From UBA1845 sp002338715 (GTDB taxonomy: Bacteria; Planctomycetota; Phycisphaerae; UBA1845), in contig DAORAL010000008.1 of the NCBI GenBank assembly GCA_035344155.1, forward strand, positions 62,001 through 126,000: a DNA stretch of 64,000 nucleotides, written 5' to 3'. Shown in pieces: positions 27,414-37,044 of the stretch. The position numbers were made by a program, and so were the translations under genes. Every line of letters begins with the position of its first letter. Position 1 is the first letter of the stretch. The notes below the pieces were generated by a model. That model was not told the origin of the DNA. It did no database searches and saw nothing but the letters and a program-made list of their open reading frames with translations.

Positions 27414-27846
27414 AGACCCTCTCCTCTCTCTCAGTTGTTAGCTCTTTGGATGTGATGCTTGGGAGTGGCTCTCTCTCAGCCTTTCCCTGTCTTCCGGTAA
27501 GTCTAACGGGGAGTGAGATGGGATTCAACGATTCAAACACTGAAAAGGCTGTTCGATCAAAATCAAACGATACCTTAACGTTCGCAAGAATGTCGTACCG
27601 CCCTGATGGCTCGAATTTGCGTCAAATCACCCACCTTACCAGTGCCGACAGGTACATCGTTTAACTTCACAATTTCCCCGTTGGCGCTGTATAAAACCGT
27701 CCTCGTCAGCCGATGTTGGCTAAGCGATGCTCCCGCTTGGTCGAATCGGAACGCGGGATTGAAATCGCTTGGCCTGTCTGCGAAACTCGTCAGAGCCGAC
27801 GCGAAGGCACATGAATTAATTCACCATCCACAGGGAAAGGAGTCCC
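27414..27846. other. Gene-free divergent intergenic region
   Basis: About 430 bases separate the divergent PEP-CTERM and ftsK genes. The region must hold both promoters but no convincing -35/-10 pair or sigma-54 site was found, and I see no repeat or hairpin. Confidence 0.5.
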
Positions 27847-30729
27847 GTGGCTCGCAAGAAGAAGAAAAAGTATCAAGTAACCCGATCATTGGCCGCCCCG
27901 GCTTTCATTGGATTGATCTGCCTGTTCACCTGGACTGCGTTGCTGACCTTCGACATCGCGGATTGGCCCAACCCAAGCCACGCCCCCCACAATCAACCGA
28001 CGATGAACGCCTGTGGTAATGCCGGTGCATTTGTGGCGTTTCAATTGTTCTATTGGATCGGCGACGGCGCCTACATTCTTGCCCTCTTCGCCACGATGGC
28101 CTCATTCCTCTGGCTGGTGCATGGCAAGGTCGTCAGCATCGTGCAGCGAACGTTCGGGGTCACCATCCTAATCGCGAGCGTCGCGACTTCGGTCTCGTTT
28201 ATTTCAACCGGTGGATATGAAACCCTGGCGATCGGTGATGGCGGCGTGCTGGGTGCGGCGCTATCCATGCTGTTGCGCCACGCGTTCTCCAGCGTCGGAA
28301 CGATCCTTGTTCTGGCGTACAGCTTCCTCGTTGGACTGACGTTTGCGGCTGAAGGCTGGGTGCTGCGATTCCCTGCCGCCGTTCAGTACCTCAAGGATGC
28401 GTCAGCCGACGCCATATCAGCCGCCCGCACATCACTCGGTTCGCCGCTGGCTGTTGGTGCGGGACGAGCGGGGGCTGTTGACGACGATGATGTCGATGAT
28501 GAAGACGTGCGAGCCGACGCGCCGACGATGAGGATCAACTCCAATCGCAAAGCGCTGGCCGAACAATCAGAAGCCATCGCCGCCCCGGAGGAAGAATCGC
28601 GATCCGACGTCTCATCAAAGGGCAAGAAGAAAAAGAAATCGAAGCGGGCCGCAAAAGGAAACGTCCAAAAGCACGAGCCTGAGCTACAAGCCGACGCCGA
28701 ACAAACCGAAGCTGAGCCCGAAGCGCCGAAACTGCGCGTCAACATGCCCCGTCCGATGGCTGAAATCGTCCCGGACAAAGCCTACCCGACACCGGTGGGC
28801 GATTGGGATTTCCCGCCGCACAATCTTCTGCACGATCCGGAGTTGGGATTCTCGGCCCAGCAGGAGTCAATCGTCCGCGCCAAAGCCAAGATGCTCGAAA
28901 AAACGCTGGAGGAGTTTCGACTCGATGCCCGTGTGGTCGAGATCGAAACCGGTCCGGTCATCACGATGTTTGAGTTGGCCGTCGGTGCGGGCATCAAGGT
29001 GTCGCAGATTGCATCGCTGACCAACGACATCGCAAGAGCGCTGAAGGCGCCGGCCATCCGCGTGGTTGCACCGATTCCCGGTAAGAACACGGTCGGCATC
29101 GAAGTTCCCAACGCCAACAAAGAGAAGGTCCGTATTAAGGAACTCCTGGCGCTCGGCGCAGCGAAGGCCCGCAAGATGGCACTACCGATTTTCTTCGGTA
29201 AAGACGCCAGCGGTGCTGCACTGATGGGCGACCTCGCCGCGATGCCGCACATGCTCATCGCCGGAACGACGGGTTCTGGTAAGAGCGTTTGCATCAACTC
29301 GGTCATCGCTTCGTTCTTGATGACGAAAAAGCCAGACGAAGTGAAGCTCATCCTGGTTGACCCCAAGATGGTGGAAATGTCGCAGTTCAAGGAAGTCCCC
29401 CACCTCATGTCGCCGATCATCACCGACATGAACCGCGCCGAGCAAATTCTCGACTGGGCGGTCACCAAGATGGAGGAACGCTACGAACTGTTGGCCGAAG
29501 CCCGTGTGCGCAACATTGCTTCGTACAATCGCCTTGGCGAAGAGGAAATCTACAAACGGTTTGCGCCTTCAAATGATCAGGAGAAAGCGCAGATCCCGGT
29601 CAACCTGCCGTACATCGTGATTGTGATCGACGAGTTGGCCGACCTGATGATGACGTCGGCGAAGGAAGTGGAGCACCACCTCGCGAGGCTCGCGCAGAAA
29701 TCGCGTGCGGTCGGCGTGCACATCGTCGTCGCCACCCAGCGCCCTGAGGCCAAGGTCGTGACCGGGTTGATCAAATCCAACATGCCCTGCCGCGTCGCAT
29801 TCCGCGTCGCCAGCCGGATGGACTCCCGAATCGTCCTCGATCAAAACGGGGCTGAGGTGCTCATGGGCCAGGGCGACATGCTGTTCCTGCCCCCAGGGTC
29901 ACACAAGCTGATCCGGGCTCAGGGAACGCTGCTGGAGGATGACGAGCTTAACAGCATCATTGACTTCCTCGTCGCCCAGGGAAAACCCGAATTTCACCCG
30001 CAACTCATGCGGATCAAGGCCAAGGGAATCGGCGGAAGCAGTGCCGATCGTGACCCCCTGTTTGACAAAGCCGTGACCATCGTGCTTGAATCTCAGCGTG
30101 GCAGCGTCAGCCTCTTGCAACGACGACTGAGTATTGGATACTCAAGGGCGTCCCGCCTGATTGACGAAATGGCAGAAGCAGGCGTTGTGGGTGAGTTCAA
30201 AGGTTCCCAGGCACGTGAAGTCGAAATGACATTGGAAGAGTGGCAACATCTAAAAGCACAGGTAGATCGAGAAGTGGCAGAAGACAACTACGCAGCCGAC
30301 GCAATGGATACCGACGATTCGGTCGCAGTGATGACCCAGGAACCTGTGATCGCACAGGTCCCTACGCCAACGTCTGAAGTCGAAAACGTTTACGACGAAG
30401 AAAACCTCGGATTCGACGATGATGACGACGAAGATGATGATGATGACGACTTCGATCTCGATGACGTCGACGACGATGATGAAGACGACGATGACGACGA
30501 CGAAGAAGACGATGACGAGGAAGAGGACGACGAAGAAGAGGAAGACGACGAAGACGAGGACTGGGAAGAAGACGAGGAAGGCTTCGAAGAGGACGACGAG
30601 GAATACGAAGATGATGACGAGGACGTCGAGATAGACGAAGAATTCGAAGAAGAAGACGAAGACGAAGCCGAAGACGACAGCGACGAAGAAGAGGAAGACG
30701 AATACGAAGAGGACGATGACGACCGCTAA
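27847..30729 (+). CDS. ftsK: DNA translocase FtsK with polyacidic C-terminal tail
   Basis: FtsK/SpoIIIE is a membrane-tethered DNA pump at the division septum. The 960-residue protein starts at GTG after AAAGGAG. It has four membrane segments (about 15-180), an acidic/basic linker (200-310), the motor domain with Walker A GTTGSGKS (about 474-481) and Walker B IVIDELADLMM (about 590-600), and a C-terminal winged-helix gamma domain (RGSVSLLQRRLSIGYSRAS). Residues about 848-960, beyond gamma, are almost purely Asp/Glu. This tail is not part of standard FtsK and is described under findings. Confidence 0.94.
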   Translation: MARKKKKKYQVTRSLAAPAFIGLICLFTWTALLTFDIADWPNPSHAPHNQPTMNACGNAGAFVAFQLFYWIGDGAYILALFATMASFLWLVHGKVVSIVQRTFGVTILIASVATSVSFISTGGYETLAIGDGGVLGAALSMLLRHAFSSVGTILVLAYSFLVGLTFAAEGWVLRFPAAVQYLKDASADAISAARTSLGSPLAVGAGRAGAVDDDDVDDEDVRADAPTMRINSNRKALAEQSEAIAAPEEESRSDVSSKGKKKKKSKRAAKGNVQKHEPELQADAEQTEAEPEAPKLRVNMPRPMAEIVPDKAYPTPVGDWDFPPHNLLHDPELGFSAQQESIVRAKAKMLEKTLEEFRLDARVVEIETGPVITMFELAVGAGIKVSQIASLTNDIARALKAPAIRVVAPIPGKNTVGIEVPNANKEKVRIKELLALGAAKARKMALPIFFGKDASGAALMGDLAAMPHMLIAGTTGSGKSVCINSVIASFLMTKKPDEVKLILVDPKMVEMSQFKEVPHLMSPIITDMNRAEQILDWAVTKMEERYELLAEARVRNIASYNRLGEEEIYKRFAPSNDQEKAQIPVNLPYIVIVIDELADLMMTSAKEVEHHLARLAQKSRAVGVHIVVATQRPEAKVVTGLIKSNMPCRVAFRVASRMDSRIVLDQNGAEVLMGQGDMLFLPPGSHKLIRAQGTLLEDDELNSIIDFLVAQGKPEFHPQLMRIKAKGIGGSSADRDPLFDKAVTIVLESQRGSVSLLQRRLSIGYSRASRLIDEMAEAGVVGEFKGSQAREVEMTLEEWQHLKAQVDREVAEDNYAADAMDTDDSVAVMTQEPVIAQVPTPTSEVENVYDEENLGFDDDDDEDDDDDDFDLDDVDDDDEDDDDDDEEDDDEEEDDEEEEDDEDEDWEEDEEGFEEDDEEYEDDDEDVEIDEEFEEEDEDEAEDDSDEEEEDEYEEDDDDR

Positions 30730-31020
30730 CCGCAAGGGTCTCGTCACGATCAATTGAACAAAGTAGACATGCCAAGTCGGGCACACTGACGTGCCCGATG
30801 TACGTCCAGCAAGGTACACCAACGCCCCACATCACCCGGCGAACGACATGAATTCGCCAATCCGCCGATAATTTTCCCCGTTTTGCCGCAGACTTAGACC
30901 AATTCTTTTGTTTCCAAATAATTCGGCTTTATTTTCGGTACATACCGCGGCTATGATCCAATAGACGCGGCTGACACCGAACGCGGAAGGCGTTCATGCA
31001 AGCCGAGCGGGAAAGAAGCG

Positions 31021-31401
31021 ATGCCGATTTATCCTTTCCATCGAGACGACTCCGCCAAGCCCATCCACAGTGGGCGCCGATTTTCGCGCGGCGAGTGTCA
31101 CGAGATATTCAAGGAAATGGTACGGGCAGAACTTCGCAACGGTCCGCTCGCACCGCGCCGTCGCAAACGGCTCATTCAATACGCAGCCGCCCTTCAGCTA
31201 CATCCATTGGAAGCCAGTCGCATCATCACTTCCATTTCAAGGACGGTGGGTCACGAATCACCGCAAACCGAATTGCCGAAGGTGTTCGTATTCACCAACG
31301 ATGAGGACGCCTCGCCCGCGCACGTGCCAACCTGGGTCAAGGTGGTCGTCCCACTGCTGGCCGCGTTTGCTGTGGATCAGATAATTCGCGGATTGTTCTA
31401 G
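31021..31401 (+). CDS. Small C-terminally membrane-anchored protein
   Basis: This is a 126-residue protein of unknown function. The N-terminal half is basic with a helical LAPRRRKRLIQYAAALQL segment that could bind nucleic acid or protein. A hydrophobic segment (VKVVVPLLAAFAVDQII) close to the C-terminus suggests a tail anchor. The ATG at 31021 begins MPIYPFHRD. It lies downstream of ftsK but with its own gap of 290 bases, so coregulation is unclear. I judge it real from codon use and the ordered domain layout. Confidence 0.7.
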   Translation: MPIYPFHRDDSAKPIHSGRRFSRGECHEIFKEMVRAELRNGPLAPRRRKRLIQYAAALQLHPLEASRIITSISRTVGHESPQTELPKVFVFTNDEDASPAHVPTWVKVVVPLLAAFAVDQIIRGLF

Positions 31402-31559
31402 GACCATTCGCAACACGTCTGCAATCTTTCAACCGACACAATAAACTATCCCGCAACGCCGATTGCATAGGCGGCTGTGCGCCTTCAAGATTCCCTTGAC
31501 TGGACTCGAGAAAGCAGCAAGACTTCTGCCGAACTGGGATCAGGCATAAAGGTGAATTC

Positions 31560-32984
31560 ATGAATGCATTGGCGCTGCGGGTAGGGTTGTTTCGATTGCT
31601 GGCGTGTGGGGTGTGCGTGCTATGGGGTGCGGGATGTGTTCGACCGACCCTGATCAACGGCGGAAATACCGGCCAAAACCCGCTGGATGGATTTGACGGT
31701 ACGGGCGGCGGCTCGAACGGCGGCGCGGGCAATTCCGACGATGATCCGGTCAATTCCAATGGCACCGATGACGACGACTCCGGTCCAACCAATCAGCTCA
31801 ACCCGTTTGCCTTGGATGTTCTGTTTACCGATCTGCATGTCGATCCGGCAGGTTGGATTCAAGCGGGCGACGACCTTGTCGCCGTCGGGACTGGCATCGG
31901 CAGCGGTGTTCAGTATTTCATTCCTTCCGAATCCTCGCCGATTGCGAAGAACATCTCCAACATCGAGTCGTTTGCCCTGTCAGGGTTCGCGGTGACTGGC
32001 AAGTGGATTGTTGTGCGAAACCTGGAAGGCGAAGTCTTCGTATTCAACGCTGAAACAGAAACGCTCACCGCGATCAACCCGGAAGAATTCGCGGTCAGCA
32101 CAGGACTCGCCTCTGATCGACCGGACTTTCGCGCCGATGGTGATCTGGTCGCAGCCGTGATGAATCGAGACCTCACGACCGACGATTCGCTCTACAAAGT
32201 TTTGAGCCTCAACGGACCTACGCCCCAGATCGTCGCGCTGACTCAGAATCCACCCGATGCAACGGATCAACTCAACGCGTTGGATTCGCAAGTCGCAGTC
32301 GATGGTGCGAATTTTCAGGTGGCAGCCCAAGTCAATGACACGATCTACGTCTATAACCTCGCGCTCAACAATGCCGCGCCAATCGCGTTTGATTTTTCGG
32401 AGTTTGGCGGGGTCAGCAATGAAAAACCGATGTGGCTCGATGGCATCGGGCTGATGTACCTGGGCAAAGAATTGTCCGAGACTGGTGATCGCATCATTTT
32501 TGTTGCTCGGCTGGGAATTGGCATAACGTCACCGGTACCGGTCAGTCCCTCAACGCTGGATGATTTCGCGTTGATCAACGGGCAATTCGGTTACTTCGCC
32601 AAACAAAGCGACTCAGACCGACTTTTGAATCGTCAAACCCGCAGTGTGTTCGGACGCTTCATTGGCCAAATGCCGACCGTGGATTCCGATGCCATCAACA
32701 ATGCCACGATCGGAGACATTCGCGATGAAGGCGTTTATGGGTTTGGACAAAACCTGGCGATCAGTCCCAATGGCGAGTACCGCTTTCTTGCGGGTGGCGG
32801 TTCCGAGGATTCGGCTGACCTGCTGCAGATCAGCAAGGACGTCACGTGGGATGTCTTCAACGATCCGCGTGCGGCTGATGAAGACGATCCTCTCTTGCAT
32901 GCGACGGACGTGACAACCAGCGACAATGTCTGCGCATTTATCACCGGAACCGATCGAATCGTGGGTTACATTCTGCTCGATTAG
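31560..32984 (+). CDS. Surface lipoprotein, beta-propeller-like
   Basis: This is a 474-residue lipoprotein with a lipobox (GAGC, Cys about residue 26) and a low-complexity Gly/Asn/Asp linker (about 35-80). The rest is beta-rich and resembles a propeller fold, with regularly spaced hydrophobic strands such as VAVGTGIGSGVQYF, DKQ-like loops and repeated NGQFGYF patterns. No enzyme motif is visible. The ATG is at 31560. Function unknown; an outer-surface binding or structural role is possible. Confidence 0.82.
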   Translation: MNALALRVGLFRLLACGVCVLWGAGCVRPTLINGGNTGQNPLDGFDGTGGGSNGGAGNSDDDPVNSNGTDDDDSGPTNQLNPFALDVLFTDLHVDPAGWIQAGDDLVAVGTGIGSGVQYFIPSESSPIAKNISNIESFALSGFAVTGKWIVVRNLEGEVFVFNAETETLTAINPEEFAVSTGLASDRPDFRADGDLVAAVMNRDLTTDDSLYKVLSLNGPTPQIVALTQNPPDATDQLNALDSQVAVDGANFQVAAQVNDTIYVYNLALNNAAPIAFDFSEFGGVSNEKPMWLDGIGLMYLGKELSETGDRIIFVARLGIGITSPVPVSPSTLDDFALINGQFGYFAKQSDSDRLLNRQTRSVFGRFIGQMPTVDSDAINNATIGDIRDEGVYGFGQNLAISPNGEYRFLAGGGSEDSADLLQISKDVTWDVFNDPRAADEDDPLLHATDVTTSDNVCAFITGTDRIVGYILLD

Positions 32985-33014
32985 ATCAACTTGAGTCCAA
33001 ACCTAGCGTCGCGA

Positions 33015-33127
33015 CAGCGTCGTCATTCCCGCGAAGGCGGGAATCCAGGGGAAAAACGAAGTCAATCCACGTGGGTATTGGCGCCCATGCTGTGAAGAGT
33101 GGACGAGCAAAACGCTGCGCTTGGATT
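33015..33127 (+). repeat. 107-bp dispersed element, copy 1
   Basis: The core (33021-33127) begins CGTCATTCCCGCG with the ATTCCCGC palindrome and ends TTGGATT. It aligns without gaps to the reverse complement of 52645-52751, with 92 of 107 bases identical by hand count; six further bases on the left also match. It lies between convergent genes and carries no open frame, as expected of a small non-autonomous mobile or REP-type element. Confidence 0.88.
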
Positions 33128-33170
33128 AAGATCGCTATAGCGATCAATTCCAGTCTCAACAGGTGCGCAT

Positions 33171-33206
33171 AAAAAACGTGGGATTGAACCGAAGTTCGAT
33201 CCCACG
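33171..33206 (-). terminator. Intrinsic terminator after Cys-rich lipoprotein gene
   Basis: On the minus strand a stem of about 8 bp (CGTGGGAT/ATCCCACG) with inner pairing is followed by TTTTTTATG. It is located about 38 bases beyond the stop of the gene at 33244. Confidence 0.85.
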
Positions 33207-33243
33207 TTTGATTTCGACTTTTAGCCCGCTTTGCAATACAGAA

Positions 33244-33546
33244 TTAGGCCTTCTTGCAGCACGGCTTCGTGCAATTCGCGCCGCACTTCTTGGCTTCTTT
33301 GTTGCAGCATGCCTTCTTGCAATCGGCGCCACACTTCTTGGCCTTGGCACAGCAGGCTTTCTTGCAATCGGCGGCGCACTTCGCACCGTCTTTCTTGCAG
33401 CATTTGCCTTCTTTGCCACAGCACTGCTTGGTCTGCGTCATTTCGGCTTTGTTCTCGTCGCAACCGGTCGAAGCGAGGCTGAAACCAACCAAACAAACCG
33501 AGACGGCTGCAAAACGTGACATCTTCATCATCATGCGCTGAATCAT
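33244..33546 (-). CDS. Cys/Lys-rich metallothionein-like lipoprotein
   Basis: This is a 100-residue protein with a signal peptide and lipobox (LASTGC, Cys about 29). The mature part, about 72 residues, contains 17 cysteines, almost all in CC or CxxxC arrangement, plus many lysines. Three near-identical repeats read KC[AG]A[DN]C[KT]K[AP]CC. This is the composition of a metal-binding protein; no metal specificity can be read. The ATG is supported by AGGAG nine bases upstream. It is followed by an intrinsic terminator and appears monocistronic. Codon repeats are extensive, so homologous contraction and expansion are likely. Confidence 0.85.
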   Translation of the reverse strand: MIQRMMMKMSRFAAVSVCLVGFSLASTGCDENKAEMTQTKQCCGKEGKCCKKDGAKCAADCKKACCAKAKKCGADCKKACCNKEAKKCGANCTKPCCKKA

Positions 33547-33576
33547 CTAACTAATCTCCTATCACTGTTCATGAAT

Positions 33577-33615
33577 AAAAAGGTGCCCACCCGGAGGTGA
33601 CGTTGGCCGGCACCT
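33577..33615 (-). terminator. Probable intrinsic terminator after putP
   Basis: On the minus strand AGGTGCC and GGGCACCT pair around a G/C-rich loop and are followed by TTTTTATTC. It lies about 85 bases past the putP stop. The inner part of the stem is imperfect. Confidence 0.6.
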
Positions 33616-33700
33616 GCTTGCTAAACGGCCTTACCAAATTAACAGAATCGGAAGACATGCCACGATTTGTGCAACATTTGTTACACGGGCATGACATCCG

Positions 33701-35209
33701 CTATGCTGATTCAGGCATCTCATCCAATGACGGCGACCGTGTCAATAGACTCAGCACAACATTGACCAGCAACGCAAGCCCGAACGCCACCGGCAGGTTA
33801 TAAACCTCTTCGCCGACATGGGTCTTGTTGTACAGTTCCTGCCAAAGGATTGGCGTTGCAAACCCCGTCAGCATGCCGCCCACGCACCCAACATACGTGG
33901 CCCGTCGCCAAAGCAAAACGAGAATCAGTTGTGGGCCAAATGCCGCACCCAGAACCGCCCAACCATAGTCCAGAACCATGTCAAAAACTTGCACTTTTTT
34001 TCCAATGACCATCAAAATCGCACATGCACCGATACCGAAGACCACCAGCCGATTGAACCAGGCGTGATTCTGCCCCGGTTTCTTCGCGATCAGGTGCGCG
34101 TAGATATCATTCGCCACCGCGCTTGCAGCCACCACCAGTTGGCTATCCGCGGTTGAACAAATCGCGGCCAAGACAGCCGCCAGCGCCATGCCAGCCAGCA
34201 CGCCGGGCAGCAAATGCATCGAACCCATCACCAGCGCGGTCTCTCCATCGCCACCGAGCAACGACTGAGCCCAATCCGTTCCGCCAAGCGCCAACGCCCG
34301 CACGGCCATGCCTGCCGTCACCGCCCCGCTCAAGACAAGCGCCACCCAAGATATCGCAATGATTGCACCCATCCGCGCTTCGCGTTTGTCCTTGAGTGCC
34401 ATGAAGCGCACCAACACGTGCGGCTGACCTGGGTAACCGAAGTTGATACCGAGTCCGGATGAACTGAACAGAAAACCAACCAACGCCCATCCGGATTTTT
34501 CAGGCATGAACTCCACGAGTTCGGGGTCATGGGCATGAAGGGCTTCGAGAACGGTTCCCAACCCGCCTTGGCCATACAGCGCATAAATCGGAAACGCGAC
34601 CAACACCACAAGCATCAGAAGGGCTTGAAGCAAGTCCGTCCAGCACGCAGCGCGAAATCCACCGCTGACCGTGTAGAAGAGAACGATCGCCGCGCCGATC
34701 AGAAGTCCGCTGCGCCGGGTGATGGTCGGTTCGAAGGCAGCCGCAAACGATTTACCGGCGGCTGCGAATTGGGCAGAAACGTACAACATCATCGCCACGA
34801 CGATGACCAGCACGGTGAGCACCCGCAGGATCGGAAGACGCTCGCGAAAGTGCTGCGAGAAGAAATCAGGAAGGGTCAGCGAACCCAACTCTGCGGTCCG
34901 TCGGCGCAGCGGTTCAGCGAGCACCAACCAATTGAACGTGTAGCCCAGCACGCAGCCGGGCACCATCCAATACGCCTGAACGCCCGTGACAAAACCCATA
35001 CCCACGAGACCGAGCGTCACCCAGCCGGACTCACTCGAAGCCGACGCCGACAGCGCCCCAACCCACTTGCCCAGCGATCGACCGGCTAGGAAAAAATCCT
35101 CATCGCTCTGCTTGGCAAAGCGCGACGAGTAAACACCCACCGCAACAACGGCCAGCGTGTAGGCGATGAACGACCAAACAAAGATTTGGGTATTGACTGC
35201 GAGCAGCAT
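33701..35209 (-). CDS. putP: Sodium/proline symporter PutP
   Basis: This is a sodium:solute symporter (SSS family) of 502 residues with about 13 hydrophobic segments. Family motifs include FFLAGRSLGKWVGALSASAS, the GGFRAACWTDLLQ segment after TM5-6, and SSSGLGINFGYPGQPHVLVR, characteristic of PutP. It probably imports L-proline with sodium. The ATG at 35209 is divergent from the DUF5658-like gene. A weak terminator follows the stop. Confidence 0.9.
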   Translation of the reverse strand: MLLAVNTQIFVWSFIAYTLAVVAVGVYSSRFAKQSDEDFFLAGRSLGKWVGALSASASSESGWVTLGLVGMGFVTGVQAYWMVPGCVLGYTFNWLVLAEPLRRRTAELGSLTLPDFFSQHFRERLPILRVLTVLVIVVAMMLYVSAQFAAAGKSFAAAFEPTITRRSGLLIGAAIVLFYTVSGGFRAACWTDLLQALLMLVVLVAFPIYALYGQGGLGTVLEALHAHDPELVEFMPEKSGWALVGFLFSSSGLGINFGYPGQPHVLVRFMALKDKREARMGAIIAISWVALVLSGAVTAGMAVRALALGGTDWAQSLLGGDGETALVMGSMHLLPGVLAGMALAAVLAAICSTADSQLVVAASAVANDIYAHLIAKKPGQNHAWFNRLVVFGIGACAILMVIGKKVQVFDMVLDYGWAVLGAAFGPQLILVLLWRRATYVGCVGGMLTGFATPILWQELYNKTHVGEEVYNLPVAFGLALLVNVVLSLLTRSPSLDEMPESA

Positions 35210-35408
35210 GCACGTTCCGTCGGAAACACAACAGAGAATTGCCCGAAGTGAGCCTTTGACGGCTGATTATCGCTGCATGGGGCGATCGTTCAACTCTTTT
35301 CTCAAATGGGGGCTGCTGCTGAGTTCCTCTCCGAGTGCTACTCTGCAAATGAGCCCTCAAGAACATCTGCTGGACGTCGCGTATTTTCGCGTCATAGAAT
35401 GGAACGAG

Positions 35409-35858
35409 ATGCAAGGCCCTTCACGCCATCCGATGCCATCTGGCGGAATCTGCGACGCGTGCGGATTCGCGACGATTTCGCTTGCGCTGGCCCAGTGCCC
35501 GCAGTGCGGTGGTGTGGTTCGTGCGGACAATGCCCGAAGACGCAGCGGGCAAATGCGCTACCAAGATGCATACGTCTGGTTCGTGTTTGTCTCGGCGCTG
35601 GATATCATGCTGACGTGGGTCATCCTGCAATCGGGCGGCGTCGAGGTGAACCCCATCGCCGATGCGGTGATCCAAACCTTCGGCCTGCAAGGGATGGTGG
35701 CGTTCAAGTTCGCGCTGGTCATCTTCGTCATCATCATGTGCGAATGGCTGGGGAGGCGCAGCGACCGGCAAGGCCGCAAGATCGCCGAATGGGCGGTCGC
35801 CATTACGAGTATTCCGGTGGTGCTGTCGTTCGTCATGCTGATCGCAGCCAATTTCTAG
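35409..35858 (+). CDS. Zinc-ribbon/DUF5658-like membrane protein
   Basis: This 149-residue protein has an N-terminal zinc ribbon (CDACGF...CPQCGG, two CxxC pairs) followed by three membrane segments. The membrane part matches the DUF5658 pattern, with FVFVSALDIMLTWVIL, GVEVNPIADAVI and a following FKF. The function is not known. Upstream in-frame ATGs overlap the start of divergent putP; the ATG at 35409 avoids this. It is followed closely by the YigZ-like gene. Confidence 0.8.
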   Translation: MQGPSRHPMPSGGICDACGFATISLALAQCPQCGGVVRADNARRRSGQMRYQDAYVWFVFVSALDIMLTWVILQSGGVEVNPIADAVIQTFGLQGMVAFKFALVIFVIIMCEWLGRRSDRQGRKIAEWAVAITSIPVVLSFVMLIAANF

Positions 35859-35925
35859 AGACAACAGAACTGCGGGCGCTTTGAAGACGTTGCAGTTTGC
35901 GCGACACCCCGCCAAAATATCACCC

Positions 35926-36534
35926 GTGCAATACAACGTGCCAGCTCAGCCGTGCCGCGTCGAAACGCGCGTCTCCAACTCCCGATTCATCACCACGATC
36001 CGACGGGCAGACACCGTCAAGGATGCGCAGGCGATCATCCGCGAAATCCGCACCGAAATGCCAGACGCCAACCACCACGTCTACGCGTACAAAATCGGTT
36101 ACCCGCCCAGCGTCTCCGAAGGCATGAGCGACGACGGCGAACCATCGGGCACGTCCGGTCCGCCAGTGCTGGCTGTCCTTCGGGGAAATGAAATTGGCGA
36201 CACAGTCGTGGTAGTCACCCGCTATTTTGGCGGGACCAAACTCGGTACGGGGGGACTGGTCGCAGCGTATACGAAGTCGGCCCAGGACGCCTTTGCGGAA
36301 TTGGTCACGGAGCGCAAGGTTGAACGCATCACTTGCACATTCGCCTATCCATACGCGCTGCATCAAACCGTCGGGAAGATCATCGGACAGTTTGAAGTGA
36401 TGACCGATCATGAAGACTTCGGCGCGGACGTGACACTTACGGTTCAGATCCCGCTCGAATCTCTTGAAGCCTTTCGAAAGTGCGTTTCAGATGCGTCGGC
36501 TGGTCAGGTCAAAGTGACGCAAATTGACGGGTGA
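35926..36534 (+). CDS. YigZ/IMPACT-family protein
   Basis: This 202-residue protein matches the YigZ/IMPACT family: SRFITTI near the start, HHVYAYK, the strongly conserved SDDGEPSGTSG, and VVVTRYFGGTKLGTGGL. The C-terminal third corresponds to DUF1949. The GTG at 35926 puts SRFI at residue 19, exactly as in E. coli YigZ; a TTG at 35881 is the alternative. The molecular role in bacteria is unclear, though eukaryotic IMPACT regulates translation. It ends near the convergent DUF952 gene (13 bases between the stops). Confidence 0.9.
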   Translation: MQYNVPAQPCRVETRVSNSRFITTIRRADTVKDAQAIIREIRTEMPDANHHVYAYKIGYPPSVSEGMSDDGEPSGTSGPPVLAVLRGNEIGDTVVVVTRYFGGTKLGTGGLVAAYTKSAQDAFAELVTERKVERITCTFAYPYALHQTVGKIIGQFEVMTDHEDFGADVTLTVQIPLESLEAFRKCVSDASAGQVKVTQIDG

Positions 36535-36547
36535 CGATCAACGAATT

Positions 36548-36898
36548 TCATTCGCGGCTTATCGCATCCGGCAGTGAGAAATCCCCGTCATCGCCGGGTT
36601 TGAATTCATGCACCCAAACCACGGCGTCGACATTGAGCGGTCCGTACAAATGGGGAAAGAGTTCGCTGCCGCCTTCGCAGTTTTCGTATTTGATTTCAAC
36701 GCGGACCCGGTTCTCGGCGATTTCGAGCAACACGAGATCATCGCGTCCTGCGAATCGTTCGCGGGCGACGCGGAGCACTTGCGCCGGCGTTGAACAGTGA
36801 ATGAACCCTTCCGATTTCAGCGAGGCGATGGCGTAGAAACCCGATGCCTTCGCCGAATCCCAGGCGTCTTTGGTTGCGATGTGCAGTATGTTGGCCAC
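36548..36898 (-). CDS. DUF952-family protein
   Basis: This is a 116-residue cytoplasmic protein of the DUF952 family. Its signatures are the start MANILHIATKDAWD, EGFIHCSTPAQVLRVA with the conserved FIHC(S/T), and LFPHLYGPLN. The function is undefined; the fold is related to ADP-ribosyltransferase-like proteins in some analyses. The length is normal and there is no signal peptide. Confidence 0.9.
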   Translation of the reverse strand: MANILHIATKDAWDSAKASGFYAIASLKSEGFIHCSTPAQVLRVARERFAGRDDLVLLEIAENRVRVEIKYENCEGGSELFPHLYGPLNVDAVVWVHEFKPGDDGDFSLPDAISRE

Positions 36899-36961
36899 TG
36901 GATGTCCCCCACCATGATGTCGCAGATCGGGATATTACATGGGTCGCAGCGACTAGCATAC

Positions 36962-37001
36962 AAAAAAACGGCGCGGGTGGATGATCGATCCGCCCGCGCC
37001 G
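36962..37001 (-). terminator. Intrinsic terminator after duplicated lipoprotein gene
   Basis: On the minus strand a strong 9-bp G/C stem (CGGCGCGGG/CCCGCGCCG) with an inner ATCGAT-like stem is followed by TTTTTTTG. It lies about 44 bases after the stop of the gene at 37045. Confidence 0.9.
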
Positions 37002-37044
37002 CAAGCAATTGCATGGGGCCTCGCACATTCATGCGAAGGTCAAA

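Noticed and set aside
30250..30835. Minus-strand hydrophobic frame
   Set aside because: It is antisense to the acidic FtsK tail; Asp/Glu codons read backwards give Val/Leu/Phe runs.
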